The notes: generated by a model from the sequence alone, not told the origin. Positions 34,644 to 44,248 are shown, counted from the stretch's first letter. The stretch: 64,000 nt of DNA from Bacteroidales bacterium (GCA_013376985.1 JACABB010000003.1:111280-175279), one strand, 5' to 3'. Program-made: numbers and translations.

Positions 34644-35776
34644 GTTGGCTTCCGAGGATTTAAGCGATTTAGTAATAACAACCCTCCGTAGAAGAAGAGT
34701 GAATAAAAGTCGTAAAGTAGCGAAAGTAGCAATAATTTCTTTTCACTCAAACGATTCATTACCCCTTTTATTATTGATAGTTGCACAACCCATCGCAGCA
34801 TAAAAATACTACCAATAACCCATGGGTAGTAAATCATTGCCAACAGTGCAATTGAAGAACCAAAAAACAAGACTCGGGAGGTGATTTCACCACTTAACAT
34901 TATTTTAGAGAATAAATTATACCTTTTTGAAGTTGTGATGTGTCTACGTTTTTGAATTACCCATCGTTTGTAAGAATTTCTGGGAATAGTTTTAGTATGG
35001 GCTTCAGGCCTAAACTCAACTCTTGTATTAGATTTTTTTGCTACTTCATTAATAAACAAGTCATCATCGCCAGAACAGAGATGAGCATGCGAAGCAAATC
35101 CTTTATTCTTAAAAAATAGATCCTTTCTGTATGCTAAATTTCTACCCACCCCCATATATGGTCTACCATTAAGTGCAAATCCGAAATATTGCATTGCTAT
35201 AAAAAGCCCATCAAATCGAATGAGTTTGTTTAAAAATCCTTTCCCCTCGAAAAAACCTCCATAGCCCAATACAATCTCACAGCTATCAGAAAACCCAGCA
35301 GCCATAGTTGAAAGCCATTTCTTGCTATCAGGTTTACAATCAGCATCAGTTAAAACAAGCCAATTATTTTTTGCCGCCTTAATACCAACAGTTAAAGCTA
35401 ACTTTTTGTTGTGTGTAAATTTTTCATCTTGCTTTATTGTGGTCACCCTAAGGTTAGGATACTTTTTTGCAAGGGCTTCAAGCGTATATTCGCTATTATC
35501 AGAAGAGCAATCATTCACAACAACAACCTCGAAATCAGGGTATTCTTGCTCCATAACGGAAGGCAAAAAGGATAACAGGTTTTCCTCTTCGTCTCGGGCG
35601 CAAATAATTACCGATATAGGTATATTAGGTGTTATCGGCTCTTCCAATTTATTCTTGTACAATACTACTTTTAGGTAAATTCCAAGATAGTAATACAGCT
35701 GAATTAGAAAGGCAATTATTAAAATTGAAACTAGGACTAGTTCGTAAACAGTTGAATTTGAAATTATTTCTCTCAC
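34634..35776 (-). CDS. membrane-anchored family 2 glycosyltransferase
   Basis: A 380-residue GT-A glycosyltransferase. An N-terminal membrane helix (about 11-36) is followed by the catalytic domain from about 52 (ISVIICARDEEENLLSFLPSV), with VVVVNDCSSDNS, the nucleotide-binding LTDADCKPD (about 142-150), then GDDDLFINEVAKK and QKRRHITTSKRY. Two or three membrane helices close the protein (about 300-375). This topology resembles processive glycan synthases, but no typical QxxRW is intact; QKRRH is the closest match. It overlaps the sigma factor gene by 10 bp. The sugar donor and product are unknown. Confidence 0.9.
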   Translation of the reverse strand: MREIISNSTVYELVLVSILIIAFLIQLYYYLGIYLKVVLYKNKLEEPITPNIPISVIICARDEEENLLSFLPSVMEQEYPDFEVVVVNDCSSDNSEYTLEALAKKYPNLRVTTIKQDEKFTHNKKLALTVGIKAAKNNWLVLTDADCKPDSKKWLSTMAAGFSDSCEIVLGYGGFFEGKGFLNKLIRFDGLFIAMQYFGFALNGRPYMGVGRNLAYRKDLFFKNKGFASHAHLCSGDDDLFINEVAKKSNTRVEFRPEAHTKTIPRNSYKRWVIQKRRHITTSKRYNLFSKIMLSGEITSRVLFFGSSIALLAMIYYPWVIGSIFMLRWVVQLSIIKGVMNRLSEKKLLLLSLLYDFYSLFFYGGLLLLNRLNPRKPTWR

Positions 35777-36041
35777 GGTAAAATCTTATTAAAACGATGA
35801 CAATGATATTAAACATTTCTGTGTTTACCAACATAGTGCGTATTGTTAAATCAAGATTAATTATTAGAAACAATCCATGATATTAAATTGTTCGTTTTCA
35901 ATAAATTATCAACATCAACCCTATCAATCAGAATCTAATTATTATTTCAGCAAATTTCTATATTTTTGAATACTTGGCTCTACATTAGGTTATGCCTTAA
36001 TTATGAATTTGGAGCAAATTATTTTCAACAATGTTTTTAAT

Positions 36042-36049
36042 TATCTTTG
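36042..36049 (+). promoter_or_regulatory. -7 box for tgt
   Basis: TATCTTTG, an exact TAnnTTTG match, 19 bases before the tgt ATG, giving a very short leader. Confidence 0.55.
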
Positions 36050-36068
36050 AGCCTGAAAAATTGGGCTA

Positions 36069-37199
36069 ATGGATTTTAAACTGGAACATACGGACGGATC
36101 GTCAAAAGCTCGTGCTGGGAAAATTACAACAGATCATGGTGAAATTTTAACGCCGATTTTCATGCCTGTTGGCACAGTTGGAAGCGTAAAAGGGATTAAC
36201 CATCAGGATTTGGAGAATGATATTAATGCTCAAATAATCTTAGGAAATACCTATCATCTATACCTACGTCCTGGGTTAGAGGTTCTTGAAGCCGCTGGGG
36301 GTTTACACAAATTCTCAAGTTGGAATCGCCCAATTCTTACAGATAGTGGTGGATATCAAGTATTTTCATTAACTGAAAACAGAAAGTTAACACGTGAAGG
36401 AGCCTCATTCCGCTCCCATATTGATGGCTCAAAACACATGTTCTCACCCGAATACGTTATTGATATTCAACGAATTATTGGAGCTGATATTATTATGGCA
36501 TTCGATGAATGTCCTCCGGGTAACTCCGATTTTGAATATGCACGCAAATCGCTCGATTTAACTCAACATTGGCTCAATAGGTGTATTAATCAATTCGATA
36601 GCACTGAACCTAAATATGGTTATGGTCAAACTATTTTTCCAATCGTACAAGGATGTGTATACCCTGATTTGCGTCGTAGAGCAGCAGAATACATAGCTGC
36701 ATTAAACCGCGAAGGGAATGCTATTGGCGGCCTATCTGTTGGAGAACCTGCCGAGGTTATGTATGAAATGGTTGACGTTGTAAATGAAATCCTTCCTAAA
36801 GATAAGCCTCGCTATTTGATGGGGGTTGGAACACCGGAAAATATCCTCGAAGGAATTGCTCTTGGAGTGGATATGTTTGATTGCGTTATGCCAACTAGAA
36901 ATGGCAGGAATGGTATGCTTTTCACTAGCGAAGGGATTATTAATATTCGTAACCAAAAATGGAAGGATGATTTTTCATCAATCGATCCTAATGGCCTATC
37001 TTTTGTTGATATTAGATATTCCAAAGCATATTTAAGACATCTATTTATTTCGGCGGAAATGCTTGGCCCACAAATTGCAAGTATTCATAATTTAGGTTTT
37101 TACCTTTGGTTGGTAAAAGAGGCTCGCAAACATATTTTGCAGGATGATTTTTCAGCATGGAAAAATCAAATGGTTAAAAAATTATCGGCACGATTATGA
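36069..37199 (+). CDS. tgt: tRNA-guanine transglycosylase with altered zinc site
   Basis: A 376-residue enzyme that swaps guanine-34 for the queuosine precursor in certain tRNAs. Catalytic features are clear: TDSGGYQVFSLTE, the AFDECPPG block, GGLSVGEPAEVMYE, and VDMFDCVMPTRNGRNGMLFT with the nucleophilic aspartate. The usual zinc ligands, three cysteines in a CxCxxC motif, are not present: the segment reads DPNGLSFVDIRYSKAYLRHLF (split here as DPNGLSFVDIRYS, then KAYLRHLF; about residues 303-323), while the later histidine H340 is kept. Length is typical. It overlaps the downstream LptF/LptG-like gene by 4 bp, forming an operon. Confidence 0.95.
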   Translation: MDFKLEHTDGSSKARAGKITTDHGEILTPIFMPVGTVGSVKGINHQDLENDINAQIILGNTYHLYLRPGLEVLEAAGGLHKFSSWNRPILTDSGGYQVFSLTENRKLTREGASFRSHIDGSKHMFSPEYVIDIQRIIGADIIMAFDECPPGNSDFEYARKSLDLTQHWLNRCINQFDSTEPKYGYGQTIFPIVQGCVYPDLRRRAAEYIAALNREGNAIGGLSVGEPAEVMYEMVDVVNEILPKDKPRYLMGVGTPENILEGIALGVDMFDCVMPTRNGRNGMLFTSEGIINIRNQKWKDDFSSIDPNGLSFVDIRYSKAYLRHLFISAEMLGPQIASIHNLGFYLWLVKEARKHILQDDFSAWKNQMVKKLSARL

Positions 37200-38290
37200 G
37201 AGAAAAATTCAGACTAAAAACAATTGACTATTACATAATTCGTAAGTTTATTGGAACTTATCTGTTTGCCATTGCTCTCATAGTGGGTATTGCAGTAGTT
37301 TTTGACATTTCGGAGAAGCTAGATGATTTTATGGAGAAGAAACCTCCGCTGAGCTATATCGTATTCCATTACTATTTCAACTTTATACCCTATTTTGCGA
37401 ACCTATTCAGCTCCCTATTTACATTTATTGCAGTTATTTTCTTTACATCAAAAATGGCCTACAATACCGAGATAATTGCAATTCTTAGCAGTGGTGTTAG
37501 CTTCAAACGGATGATGTACCCTTACTTTGTTTCAGCTACAATTATTGCTGTTTTCTCATTTTTTCTCACAAGTTTTATAATTCCGCCAGCAAATCGAGTG
37601 AGGCTAGATTTTGAGAATACTTATATAAAGAGACCTTTTCAAAATAGCGATCACAATATTCATAAGCAAGTTCGCCCGGGCGTTTTTGTTTATATGGAAG
37701 CCTATAACTCATTCAGCCAAACTGGCTATAAATTTTCCCTCGAACATTTTGTGGACGGAAAACTACAGTCAAAATTGATGTCGGACTATGCTCGATGGGA
37801 TTCTACCAAGGGAAAATGGGCGGTTCAAAACTACTATATAAGAAACTATCTCGCCGATAGTCAAGAGATTAAAAAGGGGGAACGGATTGATACCTCTATA
37901 TTTATTACTCCCAAAGATTTTACAATGAGAACAAGTGTTGTTGAAACCATGAATCTTTTCCAATTAAATGAATTCATTGATCAACAACGCTTACAAGGTG
38001 CCGATACTGTTGACGTTTTTTTAATAGAAAAATACAGTAGGCTGGCCTACCCTTTTTCAACTTTTATTTTAACGTTAATAGGAGTAGCCCTCTCATCGCG
38101 GAAAGTAAGGGGTGGTATTGGTTTACATATTGGTGTTGGGTTGGCAATTAGCTTCTCCTATATACTTTTCATGCGATTCTCTACCATGTTTGCCGTTGGT
38201 GGCTCATTAACCCCATTTTCGGCGGTTTGGATTCCAAATATTTTATTTGCCGTGATAGCCATTGGGCTTTATAGAATGGCACCTAAGTAG
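37196..38290 (+). CDS. LptF/LptG family permease
   Basis: A 364-residue membrane protein of the lipopolysaccharide export permease family (the LptB2FG complex). The layout is typical: membrane helices at about 17-38, 60-85 and 100-125, a periplasmic beta-jellyroll domain (about 140-260), then three helices (about 275-360). RLAYPFSTFILTLIGVALSSRKVRGG is the family's C-terminal signature. The ATPase LptB and the second permease are not in the window. Its ATG overlaps the tgt stop region. Whether it is LptF or LptG cannot be told from the sequence alone. Confidence 0.9.
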   Translation: MREKFRLKTIDYYIIRKFIGTYLFAIALIVGIAVVFDISEKLDDFMEKKPPLSYIVFHYYFNFIPYFANLFSSLFTFIAVIFFTSKMAYNTEIIAILSSGVSFKRMMYPYFVSATIIAVFSFFLTSFIIPPANRVRLDFENTYIKRPFQNSDHNIHKQVRPGVFVYMEAYNSFSQTGYKFSLEHFVDGKLQSKLMSDYARWDSTKGKWAVQNYYIRNYLADSQEIKKGERIDTSIFITPKDFTMRTSVVETMNLFQLNEFIDQQRLQGADTVDVFLIEKYSRLAYPFSTFILTLIGVALSSRKVRGGIGLHIGVGLAISFSYILFMRFSTMFAVGGSLTPFSAVWIPNILFAVIAIGLYRMAPK

Positions 38291-38363
38291 GAATAATCTG
38301 ATTTTTAAGTTGATTATTAGATATTTGAATGCTTTGCAACAATCTTGTTCTGTTGCCATAATA

Positions 38364-38386
38364 AAATATCGCAAAATGCGATATTT
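38364..38386. repeat. 10-bp-arm palindrome AAATATCGCA-N3-TGCGATATTT
   Basis: A perfect palindrome between the LptF/LptG-like gene and the minus-strand Gfo/Idh-like gene. Its core ATCGCA...TGCGAT is shared with the palindrome inside the 54-bp repeats at 1-18 and 147-164. It could be a binding site or repeat family. It has no T-run and is probably not a terminator. Confidence 0.5.
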
Positions 38387-38472
38387 CAAAAAATTGAATT
38401 TTAAATTTCTGCAATAGATTTAAATCAAAACAAAAGCACCAACTTCACTTTTCAAACTCGTTTAATCTGGAG

Positions 38473-39342
38473 TCAATTCATTGGATAAAGGCGGTCTTCA
38501 ATCGATTCAACTATATTCAATGTTTCCATAGCATTCTCAATACCAAAACTCAATGTAGTTTTTTCTGATATTTCTTGGACGTAAAGTTCTAAACTTGCCA
38601 TGAACCCCTCGTCATTTAGTAGAAGTTCAGGGGTTTTAAGAATATTTTCTTTAAAAGCCAAATTATTGGCAGGTAACTCTTTAAAATATCCATCATCGCC
38701 TGAAAAGAAGCGAATCATACATTTTTCTGGCTCATTTATTCTTGTTAAACTTGATGCTATTACGCTACCATTATCATATTCCATTCGAAGGTTAATAAGT
38801 TTGGACGATTTAGTGAAGAGAGGTAAACTGTTAACTCTTAGTTTCCTCAAACCACACGGTCTTATCCTAACAAAGGAGGCGACGTCATATATTAGCATTC
38901 GCCGAAAAACATCATCATTTATAGCCATCCCTGCATCTCGTATAAGTTGAAGCATAAAGTAATTACTTATAACCTCATCTTGTCTTATTAAGATTTCACC
39001 TGCACAGCCAAAACCGATGGGAACGCCTATTTCAATAGATAATTCATTAACCTCAACCAAAGCAGCATGGGTATAATCGGGTAGGCTTGCTAAAAAAAGG
39101 TTTACCCCTCTCCTCAGCGTTTTAGCTGTAAAATCTAAATAGCAGGATCTATCAAAAAATACAAATGCAACATCAATTTGAACAAGGAGTTCATCCTCCG
39201 ACTCATAAATATAGGGGTTTGAGCCTATTGAATTATCAAAATTTTTAAAGAAAGCACCTACCAGTTCAAAATCATTACTCTTTGCTATATCAAGCAATAA
39301 CTCAATACTAATTGGAAATTGAAAAAAAAAGCCTGCTTTCAT
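38473..39342 (-). CDS. degenerate Gfo/Idh/MocA-like protein
   Basis: A 289-residue protein whose order of strands and C-terminal sheet resemble Gfo/Idh/MocA oxidoreductases. The N-terminal NAD-binding GxGxxG is missing (it reads GFFFQFPISIELLLDI), and the catalytic EKP motif has no clear counterpart (LASLPDYTHAALVEV). It may therefore be a non-catalytic or non-NAD binding relative. It is monocistronic and not part of a sugar operon. Confidence in the family is moderate because the match is by pattern only. Confidence 0.55.
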   Translation of the reverse strand: MKAGFFFQFPISIELLLDIAKSNDFELVGAFFKNFDNSIGSNPYIYESEDELLVQIDVAFVFFDRSCYLDFTAKTLRRGVNLFLASLPDYTHAALVEVNELSIEIGVPIGFGCAGEILIRQDEVISNYFMLQLIRDAGMAINDDVFRRMLIYDVASFVRIRPCGLRKLRVNSLPLFTKSSKLINLRMEYDNGSVIASSLTRINEPEKCMIRFFSGDDGYFKELPANNLAFKENILKTPELLLNDEGFMASLELYVQEISEKTTLSFGIENAMETLNIVESIEDRLYPMN

Positions 39343-39503
39343 AATCTTATTTATATTTAAAAAATATTCGATATAATTTTTGCCGTTAAATATTCAATGG
39401 AATGTTCTTATACAAACTTATTCCAAATTACTATAAACATGTGGAGTTTTCAACACTTTTTATCAACCAAATAGTAACACCCTAAAATCTTAAAAACTCC
39501 TGT

Positions 39504-39526
39504 TATCTTTGCGATAATAATTATCG
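39504..39526 (+). promoter_or_regulatory. pcm promoter and start-site dyad
   Basis: TATCTTTG (39504-39511) matches the -7 consensus. It is directly followed by a CGATAA-TAA-TTATCG dyad (39512-39526) that overlaps the expected transcription start, 14 bases before the ATG. The dyad could be an operator or a short 5' hairpin. Confidence 0.5.
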
Positions 39527-39539
39527 TTGAACAGATAAA

Positions 39540-40184
39540 ATGCAGGATTCATATAGGCATAAAGGTCTTAGAAAAAATTTGGTTGAAGAGATTAGATTAA
39601 AAGGAATTTCCGATCAGCGAGTTTTAGATGCAATAAATCGTATACCACGCCATTTTTTTATGGATAGCGGCTTCATCAACTTTGCATATAAAGATTCGGC
39701 TTTCCCTATTGGTGCTGGTCAAACAATATCTCAACCCTACACGGTTGCTTTTCAAACCCAACTTTTAAACGTTCAACCCCACGAAAAAGTACTCGAAATT
39801 GGAACTGGTTCAGGGTATCAAACAGCAGTTCTTATTGAAATGGGAGCCAATGTTTTCACCATTGAGAGGCAAAAGGAGCTATATCTGAAATCGAAGGCTC
39901 TGCTTGAAATAATGGGTTATCGTCCACACTTTTTTTATGGAGATGGATACATCGGAATGCCTAGCTATGGGCCTTACAATAAAATCATTATCACAGCGGG
40001 AACACCTGAAATACCTGAAAAACTTATTGAACAACTGGATATAGGTGGAAAATTAATAGCCCCTGTAGGTGACAAAAATAGTCAAGTAATGACTTTGGTC
40101 GAAAAAATTAGTGCCACTGAAAGTAAGATAACTAAGCATGGAAACTTTATCTTTGTCCCCTTATTAAAAGGGGTAAAACAATAA
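39540..40184 (+). CDS. pcm: protein-L-isoaspartate O-methyltransferase
   Basis: A 214-residue repair enzyme that methylates isoaspartyl residues in damaged proteins. Family motifs are RHFFMDSGFINFAYKDSAFP (about 37-56), GAGQTISQPYTVAFQ (58-72), SAM motif I VLEIGTGSGYQTAVL (84-98) and IIITAGTPEIPEKLI. Length is normal. It is followed 15 bp later by a metallo-beta-lactamase-fold gene, so the two are probably co-transcribed. Confidence 0.95.
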   Translation: MQDSYRHKGLRKNLVEEIRLKGISDQRVLDAINRIPRHFFMDSGFINFAYKDSAFPIGAGQTISQPYTVAFQTQLLNVQPHEKVLEIGTGSGYQTAVLIEMGANVFTIERQKELYLKSKALLEIMGYRPHFFYGDGYIGMPSYGPYNKIIITAGTPEIPEKLIEQLDIGGKLIAPVGDKNSQVMTLVEKISATESKITKHGNFIFVPLLKGVKQ

Positions 40185-40199
40185 TATAATAATTGAAAG

Positions 40200-40835
40200 A
40201 TGATACATATCAAGCGATTAATACTTAATCCTTTCCAAGAGAATACTTACATTATTTACGACCAAACCAATGAAGCAGTTATTGTCGATGCTGGTTGTTA
40301 TTCCAATTCAGGTATAGAGGAGGTTAAAAGATTTATTGGTAAAGAAAATCTAAAAGTTAAATGCTTGTTAATTACACATGGACATATCGATCATATTGTA
40401 GGGAATCAACCACTTAAGGAGATATACAAAGTTGAATGCCTCGCTCATCCTGATGAGTTTGCACTAATAGAATCAGCCCCATTACATGCGCTTAGATTTG
40501 GGTTAGATATTGATAAAGCACCTGTAATTGATAAACCTTTTAAGGATGGTGATATTATTACTTTTGGAAACTCAAGCATCGAGATAATACACACACCAGG
40601 TCACTCAATGGGCGGTGTTTGCTTTTTCTTCCGTGAACAAAAGATTTTAATCACGGGAGATACCCTTTTCAAAGGCTCGATTGGTCGAACTGATTTAGGA
40701 GGAAATTATGAAACGCTAATTAATAGTATTATTAATAAAATTCTTCCATTGGGCGATGATATTGTAGTTTATCCGGGACATGGCGACTCCACTACCATTG
40801 GGTATGAAAAAAAACACAACCCATTCCTTTCATAA
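40200..40835 (+). CDS. metallo-beta-lactamase-fold hydrolase (glyoxalase II-like)
   Basis: A 211-residue hydrolase with the full binuclear metal set: H60-x-H62-x-D64-H65 (ITHGHIDHI), H135 (HTPGHSMGG), D154 (ITGDTLF) and H194 (YPGHGD). The GDTLFKGSIGRTD block is typical of the small glyoxalase II-like and persulfide dioxygenase-like enzymes. There is no C-terminal HAGH domain, so the substrate is uncertain. It begins 15 bp after pcm in the same direction. Confidence 0.88.
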   Translation: MIHIKRLILNPFQENTYIIYDQTNEAVIVDAGCYSNSGIEEVKRFIGKENLKVKCLLITHGHIDHIVGNQPLKEIYKVECLAHPDEFALIESAPLHALRFGLDIDKAPVIDKPFKDGDIITFGNSSIEIIHTPGHSMGGVCFFFREQKILITGDTLFKGSIGRTDLGGNYETLINSIINKILPLGDDIVVYPGHGDSTTIGYEKKHNPFLS

Positions 40836-40954
40836 CAATAACCATTAAAATCTTTTTTACAATATTGATATTTCTCAACTTTTATCAGTAATCCTTTTTT
40901 TAATTTTACAAAACTTTTTGAAATCTTTTCAATTAAACTATAAATTCAAAAATA

Positions 40955-43822
40955 ATGATAACCGATTCCTTTGTTTCACGTCATATTGGTCCTCGCGACC
41001 ACGAATTAGATGAGATGTTAAAAGTTATTGGCGTATCAACGCTTGATGAACTTATTAACCAAACGGTACCAACTAACATACGCTTAAAAAAACCGCTTAA
41101 CTTACCTTCTCCAATAACTGAACACGAATATTTAAACAAAATCAATGCATTAGCAGCAAAGAATAAGATATTTCGTTCTTTTATTGGCTTGGGTTATTAC
41201 GGCACTGCCACTCCAGCAGTAATCATGCGCAATATATTTGAAAATCCAAGTTGGTACACTTCATATACTCCATACCAAGCAGAAATTAGCCAAGGTCGTT
41301 TAGAGGCTTTACTGAACTACCAAACCATGGTTATGGATTTAACAGGTATGCAAATTGCCAATGCATCGCTTCTTGATGAGTCAACCGCTGCATCAGAAGC
41401 AATGATTATGATGTACAATTTACGAAGTCGTCAAGCAGTTAAAGAGGGTAAAAATGTAATTTTTGTTGATAAAGATATTTTTCCACAAAACATTGAAGTT
41501 ATCATTACCCGTGCAAAACCTTTGGGAATTGAGATTGTAACAGGCTGCTACAGCGAGTACATCTATACAGGAAAAGAATTTGGTGCAATTGTTCAATATC
41601 CATCAGCCAAAGGAACTGTTAGAGATTACGCAGGATTTACAACCAAAGCTCATGAAGCAGGTGTTCTTGTAGCCGTTATTTCAGATCTTTTAAGCCTTGC
41701 ACTTATTACACCTCCAGGCGAATGGGGCGCAGATATCGTAGTTGGATCAACCCAACGCTTTGGTGTTCCAATGGGATTTGGCGGTCCACATGCAGCATTC
41801 TTTGCAACTAAAGATGAGCACAAACGCAGTATGCCGGGTCGTATCATTGGTGTTTCAATCGATAAACATGGCAATAAAGCGTTACGTATGGCTTTACAAA
41901 CCCGCGAGCAGCATATCAAACGCGAACGTGCAACCTCAAACATCTGCACAGCACAAGCACTTCTTGCCACAATGGCTGGTATGTATGCCGTATACCATGG
42001 TCAGGAAGGAATTAAGAAAATTGCTTCATACACTCATAGTGCAGCGGTAATTGTTGCCAACGAACTAACAAAATTAGGTTATACACAGAATGTTAGGAGT
42101 TTCTTCGATACCCTTGAGATATCTCTTCCAGCATCAGTAAATGTAAGCACAATTAAAGAAAAAGCGCTTGCAAATAAGTTGAATTTCTTCTATAAAGAGA
42201 ACGGAAATATTGGCATCAGCTTCGATGAAGTAACCAATGTTAGTGACATTAATTGCATTCTAACTGTTTTTGCCGAAGCAAATGGCAAAAAAGCAACTGT
42301 AATCAACCAAATAGTTGAATCAAACCAAATACCTGCTAACCTAAAACGTAAAAGCAGCTTTTTAACCGAGAAGGTATTCAACATGTTCCACTCCGAAACC
42401 GAAATGATGCGGTATATCAAGAAGTTGGAACGTAAGGATATCTCCCTAACTCATAGTATGATTTCATTGGGTAGCTGTACCATGAAACTTAACGGTGCTG
42501 CATTAATGATGCCACTTAGCCGTGCAGAATTCGGAAGCATTCATCCATTTGTCCCAGTGGATCAGGTTGCTGGTTACATGGAGATGATTCACGATTTAGA
42601 AAAATATTTAGCCGAGATAACTGGTTTTGCAGCAGTTTCGCTCCAACCAAACTCTGGTGCAGCTGGCGAATATGCTGGGTTAATGGTTATACGTCAGTAT
42701 CATATCGATAGAGGTGATACACATCGTAACGTTGTGCTGATTCCTGCATCCGCACACGGCACAAACCCTGCGAGTGCTGCTATGGCAGGCATGGAGGTTG
42801 TAGTTGTTGCCTGCGATGAAAAAGGGAATATCAATGTAGACGATTTAAAGGTAAAAGCAGAACAGTATAAGGATAAACTTTCATGCTTTATGGTTACCTA
42901 CCCATCCACTCACGGGGTATTTGAATTTAAAATCCGTGAGATGATGGATATTATTCACAAAAATGGTGGTTTGGTTTATATGGATGGAGCCAACATGAAC
43001 GCTCAGGTTGGGCTTACCAGCCCAGGCGAGATTGGTGCTGATGTTTGCCACCTCAACCTACATAAAACCTTTGCAATTCCTCATGGTGGTGGTGGACCTG
43101 GAGTTGGTCCAATTGCTGTTACAAAGGAACTTGCTCACTTCCTACCTTCACACCCTGTTGTAAAAACTGGCGGTGATAAAGCTATTACCGCTGTTGCTGC
43201 TGCTCCTTACGGAAGCGCAAGCGTACTTCCAATTACATATGGTTACATCCTAATGCTAGGCGGCGAAGGTTTAACAAACGCTACCAAATGGGCAATTCTA
43301 AATGCAAACTACATGGCTACCCGCCTAAAAGGACAATTCAGCGTTCTTTACACTGGCGAAACAGGTCGTGTTGCGCATGAGATGATCCTCGATTGCCATC
43401 ATTTTAAAGCAACCTACGATGTTGAAACAGGTGATATAGCTCGTCGTTTAATGGATTATGGATACCATGCTCCTACCCTATCATTCCCTGTTCATGAAAC
43501 CCTTATGGTAGAACCTACTGAAAGTGAATCTAAGCAGGAACTCGACCGTTTTGTAGATACTTTAATTACCATTAAGAAAGAATTGGATGATATTAAAGAT
43601 GGCAAAGCCGATAAGGTTGATAACGTAGTTAAGAATGCACCCCACACAGCCACCGAAGTTACTGCTGATGAATGGAACCATACTTATGGTCGTCAGAAAG
43701 CAGCATTCCCACTCCCTTGGATTGCAGGGAATAAATTCTGGCCAGCGGTTGGCAAGATTGATTCAGGCTATGGCGATAGAAATTTAGTTTGTTCTTGTGC
43801 TCCGATTGAGGAATACTTGTAG
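40955..43822 (+). CDS. gcvP: glycine dehydrogenase (decarboxylating), P-protein
   Basis: A 955-residue pyridoxal-phosphate enzyme of the glycine cleavage system, with both halves fused as in most Bacteroidota and Proteobacteria. The start is RHIGPRDHELDEML, the first half includes FIGLGYYGTATPAVI and YQAEISQGRLEALLNYQT, and the second half has the PLP lysine K704 in HLNLHKTFAIPHGGGGPG. GSCTMKLNGAA and SVLPITYGYI are also present. gcvH and gcvT are not adjacent. No glycine riboswitch structure was found in the 119-bp leader. A strong terminator follows. Confidence 0.97.
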   Translation: MITDSFVSRHIGPRDHELDEMLKVIGVSTLDELINQTVPTNIRLKKPLNLPSPITEHEYLNKINALAAKNKIFRSFIGLGYYGTATPAVIMRNIFENPSWYTSYTPYQAEISQGRLEALLNYQTMVMDLTGMQIANASLLDESTAASEAMIMMYNLRSRQAVKEGKNVIFVDKDIFPQNIEVIITRAKPLGIEIVTGCYSEYIYTGKEFGAIVQYPSAKGTVRDYAGFTTKAHEAGVLVAVISDLLSLALITPPGEWGADIVVGSTQRFGVPMGFGGPHAAFFATKDEHKRSMPGRIIGVSIDKHGNKALRMALQTREQHIKRERATSNICTAQALLATMAGMYAVYHGQEGIKKIASYTHSAAVIVANELTKLGYTQNVRSFFDTLEISLPASVNVSTIKEKALANKLNFFYKENGNIGISFDEVTNVSDINCILTVFAEANGKKATVINQIVESNQIPANLKRKSSFLTEKVFNMFHSETEMMRYIKKLERKDISLTHSMISLGSCTMKLNGAALMMPLSRAEFGSIHPFVPVDQVAGYMEMIHDLEKYLAEITGFAAVSLQPNSGAAGEYAGLMVIRQYHIDRGDTHRNVVLIPASAHGTNPASAAMAGMEVVVVACDEKGNINVDDLKVKAEQYKDKLSCFMVTYPSTHGVFEFKIREMMDIIHKNGGLVYMDGANMNAQVGLTSPGEIGADVCHLNLHKTFAIPHGGGGPGVGPIAVTKELAHFLPSHPVVKTGGDKAITAVAAAPYGSASVLPITYGYILMLGGEGLTNATKWAILNANYMATRLKGQFSVLYTGETGRVAHEMILDCHHFKATYDVETGDIARRLMDYGYHAPTLSFPVHETLMVEPTESESKQELDRFVDTLITIKKELDDIKDGKADKVDNVVKNAPHTATEVTADEWNHTYGRQKAAFPLPWIAGNKFWPAVGKIDSGYGDRNLVCSCAPIEEYL

Positions 43823-43841
43823 CAAATATGGAAAAAGAAGA

Positions 43842-43873
43842 GGGTGTCCAAAAAGTCAAGGACACCCTTTTTT
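43842..43873 (+). terminator. intrinsic terminator of gcvP
   Basis: Stem GGGTGTCC (43842-43849) and GGACACCC (43860-43867), 10-base loop, then TTTTTT. It shares the GGGTGTC stem with the terminator at 8468. Confidence 0.9.
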
Positions 43874-44248
43874 ATTAGTACACCAGTCAGAAAAGTTTTA
43901 AACATTAAATTTTCAGAAACTCAACTTCTCTTTTTTTGACAACACCCCTGTTATTTACAATCTTTTCTATGCCTTAAAATGTGAAAAGGTCTGCGGATGC
44001 AGACCTTTTCAGCTAAACAACTAATTAACCACCGGAGATTAAGCATAAAATGCTCTTCTCACACTCAAATTTACTCTTCTAAAGCACAACATAGTTCTTT
44101 GATTTGACTAATAAACCCTTTTGCTAGGTCAATGTATCTTTTTTATATGTATTGCTTTTTAACAGATACTTGGAATCAATTATTTTTTCATAATTTCATC
44201 ATTATAACGTATTTTTACTTGCTAAGATTTACAAATAATTAAAAGGCT
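43874..44248. other. intergenic region with an isolated 12-bp hairpin
   Basis: A perfect 12-bp stem with a GGAT loop, GAAAAGGTCTGC (43983-43994) and its complement (43999-44010), stands alone between gcvP and the arginine deiminase-like gene. No T-run follows on either strand. The rest is AT-rich and shows no gene. Confidence 0.5.

Noticed and set aside
40836-40954. Glycine riboswitch upstream of gcvP
   Set aside because: The leader is short and AT-rich and shows none of the conserved GC-containing stems of the glycine aptamer.
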